Below are positions 43,719 through 53,141 of a stretch of DNA of 53,208 nucleotides, one piece after another (the stretch's first letter is position 1; every line of letters starts with the position of its first letter). The translations under genes were made by a program, and so were the position numbers. The notes beneath the pieces are model-generated. The model did no database searches. It was given only the letters and a program-made list of their open reading frames with translations, and was not told the origin of the DNA. The stretch is from Saprospiraceae bacterium (GTDB lineage Bacteria; Bacteroidota; Bacteroidia; Chitinophagales; Saprospiraceae): assembly GCA_020629935.1 (NCBI GenBank), contig JAHDCJ010000021.1, positions 1 to 53,208 of the forward strand. Direction: 5' to 3'.

Positions 43719-45428
43719 CTAGTTGACCAATAGTTTAAGATATCCTTCTTTAGTTGATTGCTTGACATGAATAAAATAAATTCCAGCTTTTAAATCTAAA
43801 TGATGGAGATCAATAAAGGTTGGATTGTTTACGGGGGTAAAAGGCAAGGTCTTTCCTAAAACATCTTTTATTCCTAAAACTTCAATCGCATGAACTGTAT
43901 TTTCTAATTGAAAATTAATCCGTTTAGTTGATCCTAAAGGATTCGGAAATAATACAATTTCATCAAAATCAATAGGATTGAAAATACTAGAAACTACAAT
44001 GGTTACGGTACTTGTCATTAAATCCGATCCACAAATATTATTCACCGATTGGGTGATGGTATATGTTCCCGAAGTAGTGTAGGTATAGGTGTAGTTTTGA
44101 CCTGCCATGACCACTACAGGGGCAGATCCATCGCCAAAGTCAACGGTATATTCGGTTGCATTTTCTGACAAGTCTTGAACCTCTACGGTACTATCATTGA
44201 TTTGATTGATCAGCATGTTGGAGGTAGGAGGATTAATTAAATTGATAGCAAGTGCTTGGATTGGACCAGATGCATCTATACAGTTTTTTTCTTGAACTTG
44301 AATTGAAAAAGGAAGATCTCCATCCCATAATACATCAATGGAATGTCCATTATCACTTACGATGCTTCCTCCTTGGATATCCCAACAATAACTAGAACCA
44401 ACAGTAGGATCTACTTGATAAGTAATTTGGTCATTGGCACAAACATCTATACTCCCTGAGATCACTGATGTTTGGGGTTTGATGATGTCAAATAAAAATG
44501 GAGTAGTAAACATAAACATCGTATCGGTATAGGTCCCATCTGTAAGCTCTGGCTCATGTGCTGCACCATAGAAAGGAACTAATTGATTCGGAATACCCAT
44601 TAAATCAAACTGTGGATGCATTTCGCCACTACCGCAAGTCTCTGGCCAAATAGGTAAGGAAAAAGGTCTACCACAATCGTATGGAACAACAAAATCACTG
44701 GTTCCATGAAAAGAGATAATCGGTTTTCTATCGGTTGGGGAATTATCAATCCAAGATAAATCGCCTATAGCTCCCCAATGATTGATTATTCCACGAACGG
44801 GCACTTCTTGGTTTCCGTAATAATTGTTTCCAGAGCAATCTCCACAACCTAAATCTGTAGGTTCTAAAAATACACCATAAGTCGATGCAGGCCGCTCAGA
44901 TTCTGTCATATAAGCGGTATGTATGGAAGCAATGCATCCTGCACTGGTACCTGTCAAAAACATATTATTAATGTCGATTCCATAATCATCATCAAACTCG
45001 GCTAAAAAACGTTGTGCCGCTCTTATATCTTGCACCGCTCTATAAACGGCGCGTTCAGCACTATCCGCACTCAATGTATTGAACCCAATTCTATAGTCAA
45101 TGGATACCATAACATAACCACGTTTCGCATAGTATTCACAATATTCAGGTATGATGGGCTGACGTCGATCTCCAATTAAAAAGGCGCCTCCAAAAGCAAA
45201 TAGAATAACAGGCCTTTTTTGCAAAGTATCTCCAACAGGAGTATAGATATCTAAAAATAAATCTTGACTCGGAATAATTCCATAAGGATCTGCGGTTGCA
45301 TATTGGAAAGTTTGACGATCTACTGTACTAAAGATTTCGTCTTGATATCGAAGACCATCACAGTCTTGGGCAGATAACATAAACGGAGCATTTAGTAAAA
45401 AACAGCAGAGGAAAAGTACCTTTTTCAT
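43719..45428 (-). CDS. T9SS-secreted alpha/beta-hydrolase (carboxylesterase-like) with PKD domain
   Basis: The ATG at 45428 begins a signal peptide (KKVLFLCCFLLNAPFMLSAQ) and gives 569 residues; a longer frame to 45488 adds 20 residues and was rejected. An alpha/beta-hydrolase domain (about 30-310) has FAFGGAFLIGD in the oxyanion-hole position, nucleophile elbow GTSAGC, a candidate acid in HGTSDFVVP and His in GAAHEPEL. Then a Cys-containing beta region, a PKD-like domain (VDFGDGSAPVVV...YTYTTSGTYTIT, about 425-490) and a type A T9SS domain (VLFPNPLGSTKRI...GIYFIHVKQS) follow. Probably an extracellular esterase; substrate unknown. Confidence 0.88.
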   Translation of the reverse strand: MKKVLFLCCFLLNAPFMLSAQDCDGLRYQDEIFSTVDRQTFQYATADPYGIIPSQDLFLDIYTPVGDTLQKRPVILFAFGGAFLIGDRRQPIIPEYCEYYAKRGYVMVSIDYRIGFNTLSADSAERAVYRAVQDIRAAQRFLAEFDDDYGIDINNMFLTGTSAGCIASIHTAYMTESERPASTYGVFLEPTDLGCGDCSGNNYYGNQEVPVRGIINHWGAIGDLSWIDNSPTDRKPIISFHGTSDFVVPYDCGRPFSLPIWPETCGSGEMHPQFDLMGIPNQLVPFYGAAHEPELTDGTYTDTMFMFTTPFLFDIIKPQTSVISGSIDVCANDQITYQVDPTVGSSYCWDIQGGSIVSDNGHSIDVLWDGDLPFSIQVQEKNCIDASGPIQALAINLINPPTSNMLINQINDSTVEVQDLSENATEYTVDFGDGSAPVVVMAGQNYTYTYTTSGTYTITQSVNNICGSDLMTSTVTIVVSSIFNPIDFDEIVLFPNPLGSTKRINFQLENTVHAIEVLGIKDVLGKTLPFTPVNNPTFIDLHHLDLKAGIYFIHVKQSTKEGYLKLLVN

Positions 45429-45608
45429 ATGAATTGATTTAAAAGATAAATGTAACAAAAAACTAGGAATATCAATGCTTCTGCACATATGATATTGTTA
45501 AATGTATATTAATAATGCAACCATTTAGGAGATTATTCGCTCTTATTTAAAGAATTCTATTAGACGAGATGCTTAATTTAAAAAAAGTTTTAATCGTCCT
45601 CCATAAGC

Positions 45609-45658
45609 TGGTCAGGTAAAGGAAGTTTTTTGCTTTTTAAACTTCTTATTCCTGGCCA
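45609..45658 (-). terminator. Hairpin after queG, possible terminator
   Basis: TGGTCAGG (45609-45616) pairs with CCTGGCCA (45651-45658, one G-T pair), with further internal pairing (GGAAGTTT with AAACTTC). It starts 23 bp beyond the queG stop. No clear U-tract follows on the minus strand, so termination is uncertain. Confidence 0.4.
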
Positions 45659-45680
45659 TTTTTATTTACTTATTTTAAAT

Positions 45681-46616
45681 TTATTCCTTATTTAGAAATT
45701 GAATGTTTCTTTGTAAACCACTAAACTTTGTCCGTTTTACAGCCGATTTTTTAAATACTTTTTTGAAAACGTCTTCCGTGATTTCTTCCCAATCTTCTTT
45801 CTTTAAATCTAATAAATCGGGATGGGGATCAAAAGCGGGTTCTTGATGAGGAGTAGCAAAACGATTCCAAGGACAAACTTCTTGGCATATATCACAGCCA
45901 AACATCCAATTTTCAAATTTACCTTTCATGGTTTCTGGAATAGCTTCTTTAAGTTCTATAGTAAAATAGGAAATACATTTACTCCCATCTAAAATATAGC
46001 CTTGAGGAGATATCGCATCAGTTGGACAGGCATCAATACATCGAGTACAAGTCCCACAATGATCTTTTATTGGATGATCAGGTGGTAATTCGAGATCAAT
46101 AATTAACTCCGCTAAAAAGAAATAAGAACCTTTCTTTGGGTGGATTATCAGGGTATTTTTACCAAACCAACCAAGGCCACTTTTTTTTGCCCATTCGCGT
46201 TCCATTACAGGGGCAGAGTCTACAAAACAACGGCCATTTACCTCTCCAATATTTTCTTGAATAAAATGGATTAGGCTTTTTAATTTTCGTTTGATGACGA
46301 AATGATAATCTTCTCCATAAGCATACCGAGCTAATTTTGGTGCCAGAGGATCACTAGGTTTTTCTTCAGGAAAATAATTATACAAAAGACTAACTACAGT
46401 CTTTGCTCCATCCACTAATTTAGTAGGATCAATTCTTTTTTCGAAATGATTAGCCATATAAGACATTTGTCCATGATAGCCTTTGTTTAACCAAGCTTCT
46501 AATTGTTTTGCTTCTTCGGTAAGCTCTTCGGCTTTAGAAAAACCAATGTGAGTGAAGCCAAGCCTTAGGGCTTCGTCTTTTATTAACTTTCCTTGGTGTT
46601 GATTAGAAGATTTGAT
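45681..46616 (-). CDS. queG: Epoxyqueuosine reductase QueG, with apparent non-canonical (ATC) start
   Basis: QueG reduces epoxyqueuosine to queuosine in tRNA, using cobalamin and two [4Fe-4S] clusters. The 4Fe-4S ligands are in [12 protein letters not shown] and CDICQEVCP, and the cobalamin-binding region has [23 protein letters not shown]. An ATG at 46466 would lose the conserved N-terminus, which is readable in frame upstream ([19 protein letters not shown], then [12 protein letters not shown]). That frame runs to a stop just before 46619 with no ATG, GTG or TTG at its head. The best start by position is ATC at 46614-46616 (311 residues). This is therefore either a rare start codon or a damaged one. 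Gene identity is firm; the start is uncertain. Confidence 0.85.
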   Translation of the reverse strand: MKSSNQHQGKLIKDEALRLGFTHIGFSKAEELTEEAKQLEAWLNKGYHGQMSYMANHFEKRIDPTKLVDGAKTVVSLLYNYFPEEKPSDPLAPKLARYAYGEDYHFVIKRKLKSLIHFIQENIGEVNGRCFVDSAPVMEREWAKKSGLGWFGKNTLIIHPKKGSYFFLAELIIDLELPPDHPIKDHCGTCTRCIDACPTDAISPQGYILDGSKCISYFTIELKEAIPETMKGKFENWMFGCDICQEVCPWNRFATPHQEPAFDPHPDLLDLKKEDWEEITEDVFKKVFKKSAVKRTKFSGLQRNIQFLNKE

Positions 46617-46638
46617 GTGTTAAATCATTTGATTCAAT

Positions 46639-46646
46639 CAAATTTA
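46639..46646 (-). promoter_or_regulatory. -7 element before queG
   Basis: On the minus strand TAAATTTG fits TAnnTTTG, about 22 bp ahead of the proposed ATC start. This supports transcription entering the extended reading frame and argues against a start only at the internal ATG. Confidence 0.4.
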
Positions 46647-46678
46647 GCGAATCAAATGGAGAAAATAATTAGAAATAA

Positions 46679-47758
46679 TTATTTTTCTTTCCAATATCCA
46701 AAACCACTTCGATCAATATAGCCCCATTGACCATCGTATTTTACTTTAGCAATTCCATTTTCAAATGAATAGGCCCAGTCGTACCAACATGGAATAACCA
46801 ATCGCCCCTTTGTATTTATAAAACCCCAATAATCGCTTAATTGCACTGGCGCTAATCCTTCTTTAAAAGGCAAAGCATCTTGAAATTTACTAACAATCAT
46901 TTGCTTGCCATATTTATTGACATAAATGATTTTTTTCTTTAACCTAGCCATGCCCAAGCCTTCCGTAAAAGGTCGAACATCATCATATTTACAATCCACA
47001 ACTAATTCTCCATAACGATCTATATATCCCCATTTATTGGCAATGGAAATAGGTGCTAAACCCTCATTAAAGTCTTGTGCTTCATCATAGATGAAAGGGA
47101 TAGTTGCTTTATTATATTTGCTTATAAATCCCCAACGACCATCTTTTTTTACCCGAGATAGATTATCTTTAAATGGTGCGGCAAATTCATATTCAATTGG
47201 TATTTTTACATCTTCGTTTCGATCTACAAAACCCCATAAATTGTCGAGTTTTACACAAGCCATCCCGTCGTCAAAAGGATGGACCATTTGGAAGGTACAA
47301 TAAATGATTTCTTCTCCACTCAAATCAATAAAACCCCATTTCCCTTCTTCTTTCACTGGAATCAATCCTTCAGATATAAATCGTTGATCCTTGATCAATA
47401 CTTTTTCATATCCCTTTTCAATGATTTGTTTTCCTTTTCGATCAATAAAAATCCATTGACCTTTCGATTTTACCGCAGCAATACCTTGATCAAAGAAACT
47501 AATACGTTCATATTGACATGGAATAATTTGTTTCCCATTGGCGAGCATATAACCCCATAAACCATCATTTTGAATACCAATGATAGAGTCGGTTACATAA
47601 GCTAGTCGCTCATGTTTGGGGGCTAAAACAATGGTGCGTTCAGTGTTACTGATACCCCATTTTTCGCCAATTCGATAAGGATACCAAAGCCGTTGTCCAA
47701 CAGCATCGTGGACAAAACAAAGGCACAAAATTAATGATATGATCACGCTACTTTTCAT
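46679..47758 (-). CDS. Secreted WG-repeat protein
   Basis: The 359-residue protein has a signal peptide (ILCLCFVHDAVGQ) followed by about eight WG repeats of ~38 residues, each with a GxWGYxDxxG-like core and an I.P..Y....F..G.A.V strand pattern (for example GLWGYMLANGKQIIPCQYE and GKWGFIDLSGEEIIYC). WG repeats are beta-propeller-like units of unknown or varied binding function. The N-terminal YPYRIGEKWGISN may be a divergent repeat. ATG start; the gene ends a little downstream of the queG start region and is in the same direction. Confidence 0.85.
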   Translation of the reverse strand: MKSSVIISLILCLCFVHDAVGQRLWYPYRIGEKWGISNTERTIVLAPKHERLAYVTDSIIGIQNDGLWGYMLANGKQIIPCQYERISFFDQGIAAVKSKGQWIFIDRKGKQIIEKGYEKVLIKDQRFISEGLIPVKEEGKWGFIDLSGEEIIYCTFQMVHPFDDGMACVKLDNLWGFVDRNEDVKIPIEYEFAAPFKDNLSRVKKDGRWGFISKYNKATIPFIYDEAQDFNEGLAPISIANKWGYIDRYGELVVDCKYDDVRPFTEGLGMARLKKKIIYVNKYGKQMIVSKFQDALPFKEGLAPVQLSDYWGFINTKGRLVIPCWYDWAYSFENGIAKVKYDGQWGYIDRSGFGYWKEK

Positions 47759-47889
47759 AAGTATACAAATGTATACGAAATATTATACCAAAAGGATGAA
47801 ATTTTAAACAACTTCTTTATTTCTAATGTAGAAATTGTCATTTAGAGGTCTCATTTTGATCTTTTCTGTAAAAAGGTGCGATAAAAACG

Positions 47890-47897
47890 TAAATTTG
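47890..47897 (+). promoter_or_regulatory. -7 element before the ABC transporter gene
   Basis: TAAATTTG fits TAnnTTTG, 31 bp before the ATG at 47929. No -33 TTTG at the usual spacing was found. Confidence 0.4.
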
Positions 47898-47928
47898 CCT
47901 TTCTAATTTTTGAAATTAAAGATTGAAA

Positions 47929-49728
47929 ATGGCGAGAAGGAATAAATATGCAGAAGATGCTAAAAAGGGAAAGTTATCAAAAGAAAATCTAAAAGAGGCC
48001 ATTGGACTTTTTAAATTCATTTTGCCTTATAAAGTATCTTTCATTATTGCACTTTTGTTACTTGTATTATCAAGTAGCATTTTCCTCATATTTCCAGATG
48101 CGGCAGGCGAAATGTCTAACATCGCCAATGGAAAAGGTAAATGGGGATTGACTTTAAACCAATTGGGAGCTTTACTCGCTGTGTTACTACTTTCTCAAAG
48201 TATTCTATCCTTCATTCGAATTCTTTTATTTACTAGAGTGAGTGAGCGAGGAATGGCAGATTTAAGAAATCAATTATTTCAAAAGTTGATTACCATGCCC
48301 GTACCTTTTTTTGATGAACGTAGAGTAGGAGAGTTGACCAGTCGAATTACCAATGATATTTCTATTTTGCAAAGTACATTTTCTATTACGATTGCTCAGT
48401 TTATCCGCCAATTTATCCTGTTTATTGGAGGAATTGGATTTATTTTTTATAAAACACCCCGTCTATCGTTAATTATGTTAGCTACTATTCCTGTAGTGGT
48501 ATTAGGGGCAATGGTCTTCGGACGATTTATTCGAAAAATAGCGAAAGAAAGACAAGACAAGCTAGCGAGTTCTAATGTCATTGTAGACGAAAGTTTACAA
48601 TCGGTACATGTGGTTAAAGCTTTTACGAGTGAGTGGCTTGAGCTGAAGCGTTATAAACAAGCGATAGAAAGTGTAGTGAATGTGAGTATGCGCTTAGCTG
48701 TTTGGCGTGGACTGTTTTTAGTGTTCGTCATTTTTATCATGTTTGGAGCTATATTTTTTATCATTTGGATGGGAGCACAAATGGTGCAAAGCGGAAAAAT
48801 GGAAGTGGGCGATCTGACTTCCTTCTTATTATATACCGTTTTTATTGCTGGAGCGATTGCTTCTTTTGGAGGTGTTTACGAACAGTTACTTACAGCTCTT
48901 GGCGCTACAGAACGTGTACGAGAAATCTTAAAAGAAACGACAGAGCCTATTGATCTTTCTATCGCTGAAAATCAAGTAAAACAATTAAAAGGAGATATTG
49001 AATTTAAACAAATTCAGTTTTCCTATCCTAGTCGTTTAGATATTGAAGTATTGAAAGGGATTGATATGAAAATTGCGGCAGGGAAAAAAGTAGCTTTAGT
49101 AGGCGCATCAGGTGCAGGAAAATCTACGATCATCCAAATGTTACTTCATTTTTATCAACCTGATCAAGGAGAAATATTTGTAGATGGTCAAAATATATCC
49201 GATTATTCTTTAAGCGAATATCGACAAAATATTGGTTTTGTTCCGCAGGAGGTGATGCTTTTTGGAGGAACCATTCGAGAGAATATTGCCTATGGGAAAC
49301 AGGGTACTTCAGATAAAGAAGTTCAAGCTGCTGCCGAAAAAGCAAATGCTTGGGAGTTTATTTCTACTTTTCCAGAAGGATTAGATACAATAGTAGGCGA
49401 TCGGGGTATTAAATTGTCTGGAGGGCAACGACAGCGTATTGCCATTGCTCGAGCGATATTAAGAGATCCAGCTATTTTATTATTAGATGAAGCCACTTCC
49501 TCTTTAGATGCGGAATCAGAAAAAGTAGTGCAAGATGCTTTAAATGTGCTTATGGAAGGACGAACTTCGATTATTATTGCCCATCGATTAGCCACCATAA
49601 AGGACGTAGATTGTATTTATGTTTTAGAGCATGGAAAAATTATTGAACAAGGAAGTCATGCAGAACTTTCTGTTAAAAAAGATGGTGCTTATAGCAATTT
49701 AGCCAAATTACAATTTGAACTTTCCTAA
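47929..49728 (+). CDS. MsbA-like ABC exporter (membrane and ATPase in one chain)
   Basis: The 599-residue half-transporter has an exporter-type membrane domain with about six helices (about 25-310) and a nucleotide-binding domain (about 345-595). Visible are Walker A GASGAGKSTI, Q-loop region VPQEVMLFGG, signature LSGGQRQRIAIARA, Walker B ILLLDEATSSLD, and H-loop IIAHRLAT. It is closest in pattern to lipid A and multidrug exporters of the MsbA family; the substrate is not determined. ATG at 47929 is chosen over an in-frame TTG six bases earlier. Confidence 0.9.
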   Translation: MARRNKYAEDAKKGKLSKENLKEAIGLFKFILPYKVSFIIALLLLVLSSSIFLIFPDAAGEMSNIANGKGKWGLTLNQLGALLAVLLLSQSILSFIRILLFTRVSERGMADLRNQLFQKLITMPVPFFDERRVGELTSRITNDISILQSTFSITIAQFIRQFILFIGGIGFIFYKTPRLSLIMLATIPVVVLGAMVFGRFIRKIAKERQDKLASSNVIVDESLQSVHVVKAFTSEWLELKRYKQAIESVVNVSMRLAVWRGLFLVFVIFIMFGAIFFIIWMGAQMVQSGKMEVGDLTSFLLYTVFIAGAIASFGGVYEQLLTALGATERVREILKETTEPIDLSIAENQVKQLKGDIEFKQIQFSYPSRLDIEVLKGIDMKIAAGKKVALVGASGAGKSTIIQMLLHFYQPDQGEIFVDGQNISDYSLSEYRQNIGFVPQEVMLFGGTIRENIAYGKQGTSDKEVQAAAEKANAWEFISTFPEGLDTIVGDRGIKLSGGQRQRIAIARAILRDPAILLLDEATSSLDAESEKVVQDALNVLMEGRTSIIIAHRLATIKDVDCIYVLEHGKIIEQGSHAELSVKKDGAYSNLAKLQFELS

Positions 49729-49853
49729 TTAAAGGTTCATGGTATAAAATTTGTAGCTTTTTTTACTACAACTGCGAAATTTAAAGTAGAACCATGCCTT
49801 TATTCTATTGATAAATTTTAATTTTACGGGATTTCAAAATTATCCCCCCATTT

Positions 49854-50840
49854 ATGCTCAAAATAGGCGTTTTAGGTACTGGACATCTTGGTCAAATTCA
49901 TATTAAATGTATTCAACTAATTGAAAACATTAGCTTGATTGGTCTTTATGATATTGATTTAGAAAAAGCAAAGACAGTAGCACAAACTTATGGGGTTAAA
50001 GCTTTTGAACAGGTAGAAAGCTTATTAGATGAAGTAGATATTGTTGACATTGTAACTTCTACTCCAGCCCATTTTGAATTAGCTAAATTGGCTATAGAAA
50101 GAGGAAAGCATGTGTTTATTGAGAAGCCAGTGACCCATCGTTTGGAAGAAGCCAAAGAACTAATTGCTTTGGAAAAGACCTATGGTGTAAAAGTACAAGT
50201 AGGTCATGTCGAACGATTTAATCCTGCTTTTTTAGCTTTGGAAGAAATAGAATTAAACCCAAAGTTCATTGAAGCCCATCGATTGGCCATGTTTAATCCA
50301 AGAGGCACCGATGTGTCGGTTGTGCTTGACTTAATGATTCACGATTTAGACATATTACTTCATTTGGTCGATGCAGAAGTCAAAAATTTAAGTGCCAGTG
50401 GAGTAGCTGTAGTAAGTGATACGCCTGATATTGCCAATGCACATATTGAATTTGAAAATGGATGTGTAGCCAATATTACGGCTAGCCGAATGTCGTTTAA
50501 AATGATGCGCAAGATGCGTTTGTTTCAAGAGGATGCCTATATTAGTGTAGATTTTTTAGAGAAAAAGACCGATGTAGTCCGACTTTATGATGAAGAAAAA
50601 AAGAAAACCTTAAAAGAGGTAGATTTAATGGAACTTCCTACAAAGAATGGTAAAAAATACATTCATCTAGCACAGTTGTCGGCAACTTCGGTGAATGCCA
50701 TAAAAATGGAAATCGAAACCTTTGTAGAAAGTATAAATGAAAATAAACCAGTGCGCGTAAGTTTAGCTGATGGATATAAAGCCTTGAAATTGGCTTATCA
50801 AATAAAAGAAGCCATTAACATGCGTAATATAATAGATTAG
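49854..50840 (+). CDS. Gfo/Idh/MocA-family NAD(P)-dependent oxidoreductase
   Basis: The 328-residue protein has an N-terminal Rossmann domain (GVLGTGHLGQIHIKC), the family EKPVTH motif (about 95-102), and a C-terminal beta-sheet domain with DLMIHDLDILLHL. These enzymes oxidise or reduce sugars, often nucleotide sugars, in polysaccharide pathways. It is the first of three genes packed with 3-bp gaps (lipoprotein, sugar transferase), so it likely acts on a surface-sugar precursor (inference). Confidence 0.9.
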   Translation: MLKIGVLGTGHLGQIHIKCIQLIENISLIGLYDIDLEKAKTVAQTYGVKAFEQVESLLDEVDIVDIVTSTPAHFELAKLAIERGKHVFIEKPVTHRLEEAKELIALEKTYGVKVQVGHVERFNPAFLALEEIELNPKFIEAHRLAMFNPRGTDVSVVLDLMIHDLDILLHLVDAEVKNLSASGVAVVSDTPDIANAHIEFENGCVANITASRMSFKMMRKMRLFQEDAYISVDFLEKKTDVVRLYDEEKKKTLKEVDLMELPTKNGKKYIHLAQLSATSVNAIKMEIETFVESINENKPVRVSLADGYKALKLAYQIKEAINMRNIID

Positions 50841-50843
50841 AAT

Positions 50844-51695
50844 ATGAATTGGAAAATATGGATTTTTATTGGAATACTTATTTGGGGAAATACAGGATGT
50901 GAAGTCATCAACCCTGCAGAAGGTATTCCTGCTTATATACATGTAGAGCCATTTACGGTAAATACCTTTGGAGGACAAGGGAGCAATTCGGCCAAAATTA
51001 CAGACGTTTGGCTAGCAGTCGATGATCAAATAATTGGTGCCTTTTACTTACCTGCTACGATTCCGCTTTTAAATGAAGGAACTTCCAATATTACTTTGTT
51101 TCCAGGAATTGTTGAAAACGGTATTTCTGCTACAAGAGAAATTTATCCTTATTATAAACGAATGACATTGACATTAGATTTACAACCTGGAGTAACAGAT
51201 ACGATCTTTCCAGTTACTTCTTATGTAGATGATTTAGAATATGTTTTTGTAGAAGACTTTGAAGGAAGTAATCTCTTTGGAGAAGACCTTGATGGAAATG
51301 CCGCCACTAGTATTTCACTTGAAGGCGAGGAAGTTTTTGAAGGTACAACTTCTGCACGAATGACACTTTTAGATGATGATGCCTTATTGATACAAGCCAC
51401 CGAAATATTATATCAACTACCAACCGCAGGAACGGATATTTGGTTAGAGTTGGATTATAAATGCGAGATCGACTTTTCTATAGGGGTTATTGGTGTAAAT
51501 GGACAAGTAAGTGATGGCATTACAAAGGTTACCCTTAAAGCAAGACCTACATGGAATAAGGTCTATATCAGCTTAGATCAAGAAGTGGCTACCTTAAATG
51601 CACCTTTATATAAAATCTATTTCCGTGCATCTAAATCAAATGATTTGGAAGAAGCCAATATTTATGTGGACAATGTAAAGTTGATACATCAATAA
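50844..51695 (+). CDS. Lipoprotein of unknown function
   Basis: The 283-residue product has a lipobox (IWGNTGC). The middle is a beta-rich region, and the last ~150 residues (EDFEGSNLFGEDLDGNAATS through IYVDNVKLI) resemble a carbohydrate-binding-like jelly-roll fold, though no family is recognised. It lies between the oxidoreductase and the sugar transferase with 3-bp gaps, so it is probably cotranscribed and tied to envelope polysaccharide function. Confidence 0.75.
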   Translation: MNWKIWIFIGILIWGNTGCEVINPAEGIPAYIHVEPFTVNTFGGQGSNSAKITDVWLAVDDQIIGAFYLPATIPLLNEGTSNITLFPGIVENGISATREIYPYYKRMTLTLDLQPGVTDTIFPVTSYVDDLEYVFVEDFEGSNLFGEDLDGNAATSISLEGEEVFEGTTSARMTLLDDDALLIQATEILYQLPTAGTDIWLELDYKCEIDFSIGVIGVNGQVSDGITKVTLKARPTWNKVYISLDQEVATLNAPLYKIYFRASKSNDLEEANIYVDNVKLIHQ

Positions 51696-51698
51696 CCT

Positions 51699-53117
51699 AT
51701 GAATCAACCACGTAGAAAAGGAGTCTTAATTTATTTAATCGCTGATTTTATTACAGCTGCGATTGCATGGACTTGTTTCTATATTTATCGAAAAATATAT
51801 TTCGAAAATCCTTCATTTGATATTTCACAACTCGATGATAAAAACTTCTATATTGGAATCCTAAGTATTCCTTTAGGATGGGTGTTGTTTTATGCTATTT
51901 TTGATTCCTATAAAGATATTTATAGGGCCTCCAGAATGACCACCATTTTTAAGACGTTTATTCAAAGTTTCTTTGGAGTCATCTTCTTGTTCTTTTCGCT
52001 TATTTTAGACGATTATATCAAAGGCTATGAAACGTACTATAAGTCGTTCGTGGCTTTATTTTTACTACATTTCTTGTGTACCATCTTCGTACGAATAATT
52101 ATTTTAACTATAGCTAAAAACCGCCTCAAATCTGGCTTGGTTGGTTTTAATACGTTAATAATTGGAGGAAATGCGCGTGCCGTAAAACTCTATAAAGAAA
52201 TTTCTGGAGAAAAGAAATCTTTAGGCTATCGCTTTATTGGTTTTGTGGATGGGGATAAAATACGAAAGGTTAGCTATTTAGAAAAGCTATTACCCAAACT
52301 AGGAACCATAGGGCAAATAGCAAAGATTATTGAAGAGGAAGAAATTGAGGAAGTGGTCATTGCCATCGAAAAATCAGAGCATAATCGACTTCGCGAAATT
52401 ATTAATATTCTTTACGAGCATGATGTCATTATCAAGATCATTCCAGATATGTATGATATTATGCTTGGCTCCGTAAAAATGAACCATGTTTATGGTGCGG
52501 TATTGATTGAAATATATCCTGAATTGATGCCGCTTTGGCAACGCCTCCTTAAACGAGTAATGGATCTTGTGGCAGGAGTAATGATGCTCCTTTTACTCTG
52601 GCCGATCATGTTATTTGCAATTATCCGAGTAAAACTTTCTTCCAAAGGCCCCATCATTTTTAGTCAAGAGCGTATAGGATTACATGGAAAACCATTTCGA
52701 ATTTATAAGTTTAGATCGATGTTCGTTAATGCAGAAGATGCAGGCCCCCAACTTTCCGTAGAAGATGATCCTCGAATTACCAAGTGGGGATTAACCATGC
52801 GTAAATACCGAATTGATGAACTCCCTCAATTTTGGAATTTATTGAAAGGAGATATGACTTTAGTCGGCCCACGTCCCGAACGCCAATTTTTTATTGATCA
52901 AATCGTAGCCCGCGCCCCCCACTATAAACAGCTGATGAAAGTTCGTCCTGGTATTACTTCATGGGGCCAAGTAAAATATGGCTATGCATCCAATGTCGAA
53001 GAGATGCTCCAACGCCTCCGTTTCGACATTCTTTACATCGAAAACATGTCCTTAGCCCTCGACATAAAAATCTTGTTTTATACCTTATTGATCCTTGTAC
53101 AGGGCAGAGGGAAATAA
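51699..53117 (+). CDS. Undecaprenyl-phosphate sugar phosphotransferase
   Basis: The 472-residue protein has about four N-terminal membrane helices (about 10-130), a Rossmann-like soluble region (about 145-270), a further membrane helix (about 285-308), and a bacterial sugar transferase domain. The domain has KGPIIFSQERIGLHGKPFRIYKFRSM, DPRITKWG, LRKYRIDELPQFWN-type motif, and LVGPRPE. It starts exopolysaccharide or O-antigen units on undecaprenyl phosphate. It follows the lipoprotein by 3 bp. Which sugar it transfers is not evident. Confidence 0.93.
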   Translation: MNQPRRKGVLIYLIADFITAAIAWTCFYIYRKIYFENPSFDISQLDDKNFYIGILSIPLGWVLFYAIFDSYKDIYRASRMTTIFKTFIQSFFGVIFLFFSLILDDYIKGYETYYKSFVALFLLHFLCTIFVRIIILTIAKNRLKSGLVGFNTLIIGGNARAVKLYKEISGEKKSLGYRFIGFVDGDKIRKVSYLEKLLPKLGTIGQIAKIIEEEEIEEVVIAIEKSEHNRLREIINILYEHDVIIKIIPDMYDIMLGSVKMNHVYGAVLIEIYPELMPLWQRLLKRVMDLVAGVMMLLLLWPIMLFAIIRVKLSSKGPIIFSQERIGLHGKPFRIYKFRSMFVNAEDAGPQLSVEDDPRITKWGLTMRKYRIDELPQFWNLLKGDMTLVGPRPERQFFIDQIVARAPHYKQLMKVRPGITSWGQVKYGYASNVEEMLQRLRFDILYIENMSLALDIKILFYTLLILVQGRGK

Positions 53118-53141
53118 GCAATTTATGTTAAATGATTTGGG

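Noticed and set aside
46466-46466. Internal ATG as the queG start
   Set aside because: It would delete the conserved N-terminal region that is readable in frame upstream.
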